Part shown: one piece after another, positions 11,531 to 21,237 of the stretch
How the letters are laid out: every line of letters begins with the position of its first letter
Numbering within the stretch: position 1 is the stretch's first letter
DNA from: Chaenocephalus aceratus
Lineage: Eukaryota > Chordata > Actinopteri > Perciformes > Channichthyidae
Reading direction: 5' to 3'
Length of the DNA stretch: 64,000 bases
Assembly: GCA_023974075.1 (NCBI GenBank)
Contig: CM043785.1
Location: forward strand, 21,014,169 to 21,078,168
Notes under the pieces: model-generated
The model's input: the letters and a program-made list of their open reading frames with translations, nothing else
Told to the model about the DNA's origin: nothing
Databases searched by the model: none
Program-made: the position numbers and the translations under genes

Positions 11531-14004
11531 TTAAACAGTCAAATTACAGTACATAAATCCAGTACCTTGCTCAGGTGTTAGGGGCCATGAACGCCTTCAC
11601 CATAATTTCTCAGGTCAGTCTGAATGTTTCGACTGGTCAACTTACCAGGGATAAACATAGCCTCCCTAAGCTTTAGGGTGCATCCATACCATAAATAGGT
11701 ATTCCTGTTTTCTCACATTAATGATACGAGCAACACCATGGGAGCACTAGATCGCTCTGTAAGCTCAATCGATCTGGCTTTATTGGCTATTGATCGGCAG
11801 CGCTGCACATACACAACTGAGAAGTTGAAAAACCCATAATTGCTTACACAGGAGGATGATAAGCGATGCCCAGGGGAACAACTAAAGGAATAAGTTATCG
11901 ATAAGGACACTGTCTAACCAGCGATTAAGTATCACTTCAGACCTTTGGTATAATCTCCCTAAAAAAATCGGACTGTTAATGTACTTCTTAATATGTAAGA
12001 AGCACAAAATAAGAAGCTGTGTTGCAGTTTTTTATATCCCTAAAGTACATTGCAATTCAATACATCACATCATCAAAACATTTCTGAACAGCTTGCCTTC
12101 CTCTATTGTCAAATTCAGCAGTTTCTTGGTGTATTAGAAGTGAGCAGAGCACAGGCTCTTTTCTGATGGGTATCCAGTTGACAAAAGGTATTAGCATGAT
12201 TTAAAGTGTGTGGGTCTCAGGAGAGGATTAATTTACTCAATTCCATTCCCCAGGCTGAACAAAGTTTTAAGCACTCCAGTTCAAAAGTAGAATGAGATTA
12301 AATTCCTTCTGATGGTAATGTATTGGATTTTTCTTATTTATTTCTGCGATACGACATCTGCAGCCTTTTTCCGAAAGGGAAAGTATATAATTCACTTAAA
12401 CTGAGGGTATAACGAAATGTTTGTTATTGTTTGATATCTGAAACACAATACACTAATCAGATTTGGATAAACATTGAAAGCTCAATATAAATCACACAAT
12501 GATGAAGAAACTACTTAAATGTGTTGCATCAAAGTTAGATTATTATGCGGAGTTAATTCACAACTCAAATTGGATTATTGCAAGATGTTTGCAGCAAAGT
12601 GCTTTAAATTAAACTTTTCAAATAAAATACACTGTTTCTTCTTTCAGGGAATGTTTATCAGCAAAGTGCTGGGATTGAAGAACTAATGAAAATGTAATTG
12701 ATTTGAATGGAGCCACACAGAATAAACTGTTTTTCAGTATTACAATAGGATTTGGGTCAACATCATTACAGTTTTACTTCAAACAAAGTAAATAATTTGC
12801 ATTACATAAGATGACCAAAACTCTGATATGTTATTATGAAAATATAAAATGTCATGATGTACTATTTGTAGTTTAAATCAGTAAGAAATGCACTCTTTTC
12901 AAAACCTTGCTTTGCACTGCCGATACTGCAAACAAAGGCACATATTCTGTTACCATAGAAACGATGTTTAGTATTAACTGCACTTGACTGTGGTAACTGA
13001 GGACAGAAATGACAGATGGTGGAAATGCTTCTTATAAACCGTGATTACACTGAAACACACCAGATAGAAACATAGGTCGCACATAATGGTTAAAACACTC
13101 CCAGTTTAGAAATGCAGTCTGGTGAAGGAAGGGAAAGGTTGTCTCCTTTTAGGGATTGTGTTGGTTAGGGACCAAAAGGTCTGTATGAATTGCACTTGTG
13201 GTAAAGTCAGTCTGAGGCATTAACTCTGTTACTGAGACAAAGTGGTATAACACATCAACTGAGAATTTTTTTTCAGGGACACGCCTGGTTTAAATGATGT
13301 GAAACATTATTGATCCTATAGAGGTCATGGTCAGCTGCAGATCAGCACCAGTGCAGCCAGTGTAAAGGAGCCCTGTTCTGGTAAAATACACTTCAGGGTT
13401 GAGGAAAGGTTTGTGTTTTTTTCAAAAGAAGATTTTCACAAAGGACCATTCTGTTATATGTGAGGAAAATAAAACAAATGTTGTGGCTTTATCAAGTGTT
13501 ATTATAAGCATCGGAAGTTAAAAGAAACAAGTCAACTGCTCCATCTCATGGACCTTTATCCATCAAGAACACATTGTGTTCCCTCTCTGCCCTTCTTTGG
13601 CTCTCTGCTGATAAACCTGAAGTCTATTAACCCACCCATGTTTACATCTATAGAAACAAAAACGGAAGCTCCCACTCGCATGTACAAAAATGCACCCAAT
13701 ATATTTCCACCTTGTTTTTAAACATTAGCAAGGCATAACATTCAGATACCCTGATCCACAATGTCTTGCTAACGCCTCTGCAACATTTAAAGAGGCAGAC
13801 GTAAACCCTCATCCATATGCATGGCCTGATTACCACCTCTCCTTTAGGTAAACATGAAGCTTCACAGTCAGAGACTCTCACAACAGATGCATTCTCTTAG
13901 GATCTGGTACATACATGGACACCACAGACAGTTGGATGTACTGTAGACAAACTTGACAAGCACTTCACAACATGAATTAAATAAATGCATGCATACAGAA
14001 ATGT
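11531..14004. other. About 2.5 kb without a recognisable gene
   Basis: AT-rich sequence with only short chance ORFs, no terminal repeats with partners and no microsatellite. It could be intronic or intergenic host DNA and looks the least repetitive part of the first 25 kb. Confidence 0.5.
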
Positions 14005-14012
14005 TTGCCTAT

Positions 14013-14767
14013 TAGGGGTGTAACGGTATACGTACCGAAATTATTCGGTACGGGCCCTTCGGTTCGGTACACGTGTGTACCGAAGTGTACCGAACGAATA
14101 TAACGTTAAACGTACAAAATTGAGAATGTGAACAACTTCTTGGAAGTAATCTCAGGTGCTGCGTCCCAGCATTCAGAGTAATTTGCTCACAAGTCATTTC
14201 ATTGGACGAGAGGCATACTATGAAAGCTGGTCACAGGGATGCGTTCAAATGTAGTCAGTAATTTGAGGAACTGTCGAAATGGCGAACGCAGATAAAGTTG
14301 AGCTCGAAAATCCTCCAGCATCATTGAAGTCTCCGGTTTGGGAACATTTTGGTTTCGCAGTTACGTACAAGGATGACGGACAAAGACAGGTGGACCGAAC
14401 CAAAGCTGTTTGTCGGCATTGTTCAACTAAAATTGGTTACGCGGCTGGCAATACATCAAACTTGCACACTCATTTGAAAAGGCATCACCCAAACGTGAAT
14501 ATCACCGGTACCAAAAGAAAAAAGACTGAAGTGCAAACCCAACTCCCATTAGCATTTAAGCCTCCACCACTCGCAAAAACTTCAGACCGAGCCAAAGCTA
14601 TTACAAACACCAAATATCCTTATGTTGCCATGTTAGCAAAGCGCTACTTGGCTGTATCTGTTTTGTGATAATTTGTTCTGCTGTACCGAAAAAGTACCGA
14701 ACCGAACCGTGACCTAAAAACCGAGGTACGTACCGAACCGAAATGTTTGTGAACCGTAACACACCTA
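14013..14767 (+). mobile_element. Compact hAT transposon (BED-only) with exact 8-bp target duplication
   Basis: The termini taggggtgtaacggta and ccgtaacacaccta form a 14-bp imperfect inverted repeat, rich internally in 'gtaccg' blocks. The 8-bp duplication ttgcctat is perfect (14005-14012 and 14768-14775). At 755 bp, the element keeps only the N-terminal BED exon and both ends, so it cannot move itself. The terminus taggggtgtaacgg is shared with the hATs at 35777-38322 and 63891, although the subterminal repeats differ (gtaccg here, acggttcgg there). Confidence 0.93.
14279..14668 (+). CDS. BED-type zinc-finger protein, truncated hAT transposase (129 aa)
   Basis: This open frame starts at ATG 14279 and stops at 14668. 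Residues 20-26 are VWEHFGF, followed by C45-R-H-C48 and H65-L-K-R-H69, the aromatic pair and the zinc ligands of a BED finger, which in hAT transposases binds the element's ends. The remaining ~55 residues are a Lys-rich stretch and LPLAFKPP...AKAITNTKYPYVAMLAKRYL, the start of the usual linker. Known full-length hAT transposases run to about 600-700 residues, so dimerisation and catalytic domains are gone. The frame is undamaged, so a small DNA-binding protein is possible. Expression is unknown. Confidence 0.75.
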   Translation: MANADKVELENPPASLKSPVWEHFGFAVTYKDDGQRQVDRTKAVCRHCSTKIGYAAGNTSNLHTHLKRHHPNVNITGTKRKKTEVQTQLPLAFKPPPLAKTSDRAKAITNTKYPYVAMLAKRYLAVSVL

Positions 14768-14775
14768 TTGCCTAT

Positions 14776-15449
14776 ACATGTTTACATTTTGGGGAAATGG
14801 TGGTTTATATTTTCTTTGTTTCCGGTTGATTTTGTAGATTTTATCCATTTACAGTAATTTTGTTATTTTGATGTTAAGCAATGTAAATAATGTATCAACT
14901 TATGTAAATGCTTTGGCAATGTGAACAGAGCATGTCATGCGAATAAAGCCATTTTAAGTCAATTGTAAAAAAGATTTGCCTAAATGCTACATTAATATCA
15001 GTGTGGTGGATAACACTGATACATGTTGTCCTCTGATTATGTCCTCCATCAATGAGTGATTTAACAAATTAATAAAAGAATCAATGACTAATTGTTCTGG
15101 AACAGGAAATATGTCCTGTGGACTTTTCATTTAACAGGTGGGAAAAGTGTGCTTGTCAAATCAACAGAAAAGTTCAACAGACCTGATTTTATCACAGTTA
15201 AGCAATAACTTCCATCTGACTGAAAGAAACACCTTGATCCTGTCCCTTAAGGTCCAACATTATTGACGATGTTCAAATCTTTGAAAAGCTGTCTTTTAGG
15301 ATACACACAGAGAAGTGAAAGAGGCTTCCAAAGAGATTTGAAGAAAAGTAACAAGGTGTTTAGTCTAAAGAATCTTTGACTGGGGGGAAATAAAGTGTTT
15401 TAGGAAAGGAAACTGTTGTGAAAGGATGCTTTTAATACTAAAGTCTATC
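14776..15449. other. No feature recognised
   Basis: AT-rich sequence between the compact hAT and the large composite element. No gene or repeat end is seen. Confidence 0.5.
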
Positions 15450-15650
15450 GGCGCGTTCACACCGGAGTACTTTTCCCACAATAGTTCATCAGAACTCAGA
15501 TCTATTTGCGTTCACACCAAAAAGCCCCCTGAACTAAATTAGTTCATCAGAACCATTTTTACCAGCCTGTCCTCCTATAAAAAACGACCATATAGGGCAG
15601 GCCGATTGTTCATGCCCTTAATACGACCCAGACACGTTTTAAAGTGTATA

Positions 15651-15695
15651 TTTCTTACACGACCACTAGAGGTGCTCTAGTGGTCGTGTAAGAAA
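15651..15695. repeat. Perfect 21-bp-stem hairpin in the left arm only
   Basis: The arm 15651-15671 (starting tttcttacacgaccac) is the exact reverse complement of 15675-15695, with a 3-nt loop, gtg. The right arm of the host element lacks this palindrome at the matching place (around 20590-20610). It therefore arose after the two arms were formed, by local inverted duplication or insertion. No decay is visible in the stem. Confidence 0.9.
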
Positions 15696-16799
15696 CAACA
15701 TGCTCCCGGCCCGTTCATTGCAAAGGGACGTTTATTCACAAAACTCTCTCTAGAAAATCCTAAATTGTGCAATAGTTTGGCCATTAAAATGCTTTTTGAT
15801 TCGATTTCTGGCGAGAAGTGTATATTGTACTCTTAGAATCCACGTCCAGTCGATGTGTAGGATCTATAGTTTGATAGATATTACGAAGATGATTTGAGGT
15901 CTTGCCAGGATAACGTGTATGCAGCTTCCATGTAAAGTTAGCGTGGGTGAGAACACTTTTTCCGGTCTCGAAGTTTTCATAATAAAATATATATATATAT
16001 TCCCCTCACTGTCAAATGATTACACAGTGATATCTGTATTACTCATCCACTAAAACATTAGTTTATCTTGTTAATTACACAATATTGATTGATTTAAATT
16101 GTGTACAATGCTTTTGTGTTTTTAACCTTCGATTCAGAGAAACAAATAGTTTTTTCGGAGTTTAGACACTACAGTCTCCGAAGACACTACACTACCCATA
16201 ATCCCCAGCTATCGTTTGGGACTACAACATCCGCCTTGCTTTACAAACCCCGTGATTAGTCCTCAAGCCCTGTGATTGGATGTTGGAGTGGCAGTGCGAC
16301 AAGGTTAAGCTGAGCGTCAAACAGCTCTATGAAATGGAATGGAACCACGGCAGACTTTCCAAAACTGGAATTGGACGGGTCCAGCCTAGCATGATGACTT
16401 CCAAAGAGAAAAGCAAGAACACTCGGAATAAAGTATTATTTATTTATAAAATGTTTTTCCGATTTCATATCGCATAAACACATATCCCGACATGCATTAA
16501 CAGGGTGTCCGCGGGGTCTTAAAAAGTATTAAAAGTTGATAAATCAATTTAGAGAAAATTAAGGCTATTAAAAAGTATTAAACGGCATTTTCCAAGGTAT
16601 TAAGAAGGTCCACAGCAACGACAACATGAAACACCCTTTAATTTACTGAAACAACATGTCGGGAAACCCCCTCAAGGTGGCCCCATGCATAGCGTGCCAT
16701 AAAATGCTGCTTCTTATTTTAATTTCCTTTGCCTTGCTCCGCTCTGTGGGGGGGGGGGTTATCTGCTGGTGGACTACCTGAGAGATATACAACAGGAGA

Positions 16800-17072
16800 A
16801 CACGCCGTCCACCGCGGAGAATAAACAGAAGGGCAACCATGACAACCATGCTCCGGGGTCTTCTTCGCTGCTTTTGGTGTATTTTGTGGCGGCAGCAGCG
16901 CCACTTACAGGCCTGGCATATGTACTACAGCGTTTCCAGCATTTCCAGCGGTCTAGTGTGAACGGACACGTTAATGAATCGAATGCGTGTGAACGGAAGA
17001 CTTTTTTGTGTTTGCGTATGCGTTTTACTGTATGCGTCCTTGTGGGGCCGGGGTCTAAGCCAAACTATATCC
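16800..17072 (-). mobile_element. Fragment of the PIF/Harbinger-like family of 32701-33856
   Basis: The block ccaccgcggagaataaacag...gggcaaccatgacaaccatg is the reverse complement of 32915-32958 in the complete copy. The segment ends with gtccttgtggggccggggtc followed by taa, a decayed version of that family's gtggccgcagcc terminus plus a TWA-type flank. The left end is not identifiable. Similar short peptides in both copies simply reflect the shared DNA. Confidence 0.55.
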
Positions 17073-17794
17073 GGTCACAGAGATCTGCTATTTTAAAGTA
17101 AGGTCAACACATATCGACCCTAAATATAGTCTATATTAAGAACAAGAAAAGTCTTAACATATATATCGTTTTTTGTAAACATATGACAAATGTGTGAGGG
17201 TGATGACGTTAGAGCATCGTCCTATGTGCCGGGCTTAGCCCCGGACAGCCCCAGCCCAATTTAACCCCTGGGTATTTGTGAGGGAGCTCCTATATGGCAT
17301 TACCCCGCTGAAGCTCACCAAAGTTTAATATATTTCATAGTTCAAAGTTTTGTCAATTGTTTTGTTTATTGGTCAAATACTGGTTTCTAATGGTTTCTGA
17401 GAGGTTTTACTGGAATGAAAGAGCACAGAGTACAGAAGCAACAAAGCAGCATATTGCATTAAACCTGACCTTCACAGAGAGGTTGAAGTTCATGTGAGGA
17501 GGCTTCAGTAGTCTGTCTGCACTCTGTTTAGTTGTGCTATGTTATGACCTGGCTCAAAAGGCCACAACAAAAAGGAGACACACCATGTCAACGGTTATCA
17601 AAACATGTTTATTTAAAGGAAACAATCCAAATTAAATGAATTGCAACAATAAGTAAGGCATGAGGTGTGGACGTCAGTGGTATCAGTAGTGTAAATGCAG
17701 GGTGAGGTTTGCATGAATGTGTATGGGTGAGAGTGTTGAGGTGCACAAAGTAAAGCAACTAAAGTAACAACCATATATACTCAACAACACCAGG

Positions 17795-18825
17795 GGGGTA
17801 TACTGCGAAGCAGGATTTTCGCTTAGCCGGCTAAATTCAGGGAAAACTCCGGCTTTCCGGTCATCCGAAGCTGGTTCTCTTTTTAGCAGGCTAGATCTCC
17901 ATGGTAATATATGCTAAGCAGCTAACCTGGTCGGGACCAGGTTAGGTTGCAGGCTAAGAGCTCAACTCAGTGAAAGCACCGCCTGCTGACCAATCAGAGC
18001 TCAGTGTGCGGAGTTTAAAGCGATCAAGTCATATTACAGGAGAAAGGAAATGCAGAAAAGCTGCCGTCGCAGCAAAGACGGCCGGCAAAAATCACCGACT
18101 GTGTGAACGTGAACATTAATAGAATATCACATCCATCTTCAGAGCAATCTGACTATTATAACATTAGCGTTAAGAAAGCTTACTTAAATATCGGTCACAA
18201 CATAAGTAACCGGATCAGAGTAACATTAAGTACAGTCCGCGGCATATCACTTCATAATGTATCGTATATCTCCTTATCTGAGTCAGCTGAGCCGTATCTG
18301 GCCGTGCAACACTCACAGTGTCACATACTGGATGCAGAAGTATTATGTTATGCAACACATTAAGTTGAGGAAACACTCGAGACAAATGTAATTAAAGTCA
18401 GATCGTGTTTTAGACGGGCAGTGATATCATAAACCTGTTAATGTACGCATTCAAACACTTGTTCTGTTCCAGCTGTATTCACCTTGCAGGTGCAGCTCTG
18501 TGGCTTTGATCCTGGATCAAGTGTTTAAGTCATGGATGTTTAAAGTTTAACTTCTTCATTTTTGACTAGTATTAAAGTTGACTTTTCATTCAGGAAGTAT
18601 GACGCTGCGCTGTCAGTGCGCATGTCTGTGATTGGTCGAATGCTCCAGCTCCACCTTTCATGTGAACGCGCACCTAACTAGATAGGACACGGCTGGCTTG
18701 AGCGATCCACTTGATAACCCGCGTCGTAGTACAGTTTAGCGAGAGCGCGTATGTTTTGGATTAGGCCAACCGGCTAACTCAAACATATCCAGGTTAGGTT
18801 GAACCAGTTTCGTAGTATAGGCCCC
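17795..18825. mobile_element. 1-kb non-autonomous TIR element, 'ggggtatactgcgaagc' family
   Basis: The left end ggggtatactgcgaagcagg pairs with the right end, whose complement reads ggggcctatactacgaaact. Short direct flanks (cagg at 17791-17794 and 18825-18829, overlapping the G runs) leave the duplication length uncertain. The interior contains 'gattggtc' and GC-rich blocks but no transposase motif. Superfamily open. Confidence 0.65.
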
Positions 18826-19182
18826 AGGTGTCTGCAGGGGAAAGCAGAGCAAGAACAGAGAGGAGCAGAGAGGCTTCAAATAGCTGCAGGACACCAGACC
18901 CAGGTGCCCTGAGTTACTGTAATCAATGCAATCACTGGAGCCAATGCAGCACAGACAGAACAGCCACACCCTCTCTACTGATGGACCCACAGGGGCATCA
19001 CATGCTATCTTACAATCAATATAGTAAATGTGAGGTAAAGTGTGTCGCCAATGTAACCGGTTAGAATTTGAAGTTACGATGAGGTCTTAAAATGTATGGA
19101 AAGGGTCTTAAAAGGTATTAAATTTGACTTCAGGATTCCTGCATATACCCTGATTAAGGCTAAAACAATCAATGTTTTAGCC

Positions 19183-20135
19183 CAGGGGTGCCCAACCGGT
19201 CGATCACGATCGACCAGTCGATCACGGGGAGATTCCCAGTCGATCGCGAGATGTGTCTAAAAATAGACCAACAATATTCTTTTTATCCGTTTTATCGTTA
19301 ATGTCATGACCTATAACATAATCTTCCTGTGCCAGAATAATGCACTTGAAAGCATCAAAGCTTTGATTGGCATGACCCCATGTGTCGGGGGCGTGGCTGG
19401 TGGGCAGTGGGCACTAGTTAGCTGACGTTGTCCGTGTCAACAGGAGTGACAGCAGTCCGCACACACACAAGACCGCAATTATGGCAGAAGCAAAAAAGCC
19501 CAAAATATATCATTTTCACTCTGAGTGGGAGGATGATTATTTATTTTTGTATGTCTATCTGTCTCATCTGCAATGCGAGCGTGGCTTTACCGAAGAAGGG
19601 TAATTTAGAGCGACATTTCAAAACGGTGCACACACGCTACGAGATGGAATTCCCTCCTAACTCTGCCCTACGCTCTTCTGTTCGTTGCGTGGATATGTAA
19701 CAGAGTTAAACATGTGAATACATAATTATAAGTTTGTGAATGTTTAATTCATAATAAATTGTGAATTTTAAGATATGAGATTGTTTCATTTAATATTTTA
19801 AGTGTTGTTTCCCGTGGGAACACCGTCCCGTTGCACGTCTTTTTTTACTTCCGGTATGTATTTTTCACCCTCCGCGGACTGGCCATCTGTAGAATCTGGA
19901 GAATCACAGAAGGGCTCGATTCGCTGACGGCCGTCACCGCCCTTAATTTGTTCTGTCTTAAAAAGGCATCATTGAAGTTGCACCGACAGAGTTCTGCCAT
20001 TTCCCCGCAGCGAGGCTCCCCCCCAGTTGACAGTTTGCTCGACCCCCAGCCCCCCTCTCTATTTGGACTGGTAGATCTCGGCAGACTGGCAACTTTAAAA
20101 GTAGCTCTTAGTTCAAAAAAGGTTGGGCACTCCTG
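19183..20135 (+). mobile_element. hAT transposon with GTF2IRD2/ZBED5-like start, 953 bp
   Basis: The ends caggggtgcccaacc and ggttgggcactcctg are inverted repeats. The 8-bp flanks ttttagcc (19175-19182) and ttttagca (20136-20143) agree at seven positions. The subterminal region carries repeated 'tcgatcacgatcgacc' palindromic blocks. The interior keeps the start of a transposase frame (19482-19700) and a short tail. The catalytic core is deleted. Confidence 0.87.
19482..19700 (+). pseudogene. hAT transposase N-terminus (GTF2IRD2/ZBED5-type), frameshifted
   Basis: ATG at 19482 opens MAEAKKPKIYHFHSEWEDDYLF. After a frame change near 19545 the reading continues SICLICNASVALPKKGNLERHF and KTVHTRYEMEFPPNSALR to a stop at 19700. 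The FHSEWE, CLICN, NLERHF and PPNSALR motifs mark the N-terminal finger region of the Charlie-type hAT transposases from which the vertebrate genes GTF2IRD2 and ZBED5 derive. The frame break and the loss of all downstream domains make it a pseudogene. Confidence 0.78.
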
Positions 20136-21237
20136 TTTTAGCATATCAAAACCTCTGAAAAAAGAAAGGTTTCTCTCAGAATCGAAAGAGAAAAACCTAT
20201 GGGAAAAACACAAAAGCATTGTACACAATTTAAATCAATAATGTCGTATAATTAACAAGGATAAACCGATGTTTTTTAGTGGATGAGTAGTGCAGATATC
20301 ACTGTTAAATCATTTGATCATTGGTTTTATTATGAAAACGTCGAGACCGGAAATACTGTTTTCAACCCGTAACTTTACATGGAGGCTCAAATCATCTTCG
20401 TAATATCTATCAAACTATAGATCCTACATATCGACTGGACGTAGATTCTAAAAGTACAATATACACTTCTTGCTAGAAATCTAATCAAAAAGCGTTTTAA
20501 TGGCCAAACTATCCTACAATATAGGATTTTAAACAGAGGGTTATTTGTGAATAAACGACCATCTGTAACGTTAGCATTCAACGGGAGCACTAGAGGGCGA
20601 AAACTTTAAAACGTAATTATAGGACGTATTAAGCACTTGAACAAACAACTTATTTGGTCGTAATAAGGGCCTGAACAATCGGCCCATTTGGTCGTATGAG
20701 TTGGAGGACTTGTTGATTTTTACCCCCTTTTCAGTCCCTGCTAGAGAGATGGGACTTTTGTGGGAGAAAAAGGTTCCTATGTCTGATTGGCTGGGCGGAA
20801 TGCAAACCACGCCCCGTAAAACTCCCAAAAAGTTTTGTGAAGCCGCCATTTTATTATCTTCGCATTAGCATTATTAGGATTTGCCCAGTGCAGAAACGCA
20901 GAGAGACTAACTTATGGCAACCCAAAAGAAAACATGGGAGCGGTGGAGATGAGGAGGTGTCGGCGTTCTGGTGATTTACTCGGAAGGCTTCAGTAGAAGC
21001 TGCTGGGAGTCCCAGCTCCGGGGACTTCCGGCCGGGGACTTTGGGTGGCAGTATACGCCGTGAAGTTGTTTGCGGCCTGCCAGTAAACCCAAAGCAGAAG
21101 AAGAAGAAGTGACGTCAGCGGCTTCATTTGCCTAATCCTCCCCCAGGAACTCATTGCGGTGTGAACGCGATCAGTTCATCAGAACTAAAAGAGTTCTGAT
21201 GAACTAGTGTGGGAAAATAACTTGGTGTGAACGCCCC

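Larger units (their letters stand above)
16501..19152. mobile_element. CAGGGT...ACCCTG element with 5-bp direct flanks, inside the long-TIR element
   Basis: The left end reads cagggtgtccgcggggtctt and continues with repeated 'ttaaaaagtatta' blocks. The right end has 'gtcttaaaaggtatt' and finishes gcatataccctg. The flanks attaa (16496-16500 and 19153-19157) form a possible 5-bp duplication. The terminal inverted repeat is short (CAGGGT). The 'cttaaaaagtattaaa' subterminal motif is common in fish DNA transposons, but I cannot name the superfamily. The interior holds a Harbinger-like fragment and the TIR element at 17795-18825. Confidence 0.65.
15563..20715. mobile_element. 5.15-kb element with ~500-bp inverted arms and an 8-bp target duplication
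   Basis: The exact duplication atttttac (15555-15562 and 20716-20723) brackets an element beginning cagcctgtcctcc and ending ggaggacttgttg. The arms, about 15563-16150 and 20205-20715, are inverted copies; shared blocks include gccgattgttca, tggccattaaaatgctttttgat and gatctatagtttgatagatatt (short excerpts). The 8-bp duplication would fit P or hAT, and long arms recall MULEs or fold-back elements; if the duplication is counted as 9 bp, MULE gains weight. No transposase was found, so the superfamily is unresolved. Its centre is filled by further insertions. Confidence 0.8.
15450..21237. mobile_element. Large copy of the 'gcgttcacacc' TIR element, split by nested insertions
   Basis: The left end ggcgcgttcacaccggagta and the right end (complement ggggcgttcacaccaagtta) continue as inverted repeats for about 50 bp, including ttcccacaatagttcatcag and its partner. 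Right-hand blocks at 20720-21180 match the short copy at 9573-10188. Once the 5.15-kb insert at 15563-20715 is removed, the host copy is about 0.6 kb, the same as the short copy. No clear target duplication and no coding sequence of its own are visible. Confidence 0.8.

Noticed and set aside
19831..20241. Overlapping 136- and 127-residue ORFs on opposite strands at the right end of the hAT
   Set aside because: They span the hAT terminus and the flanking element, so they cannot be one ancestral gene. No domain seen.
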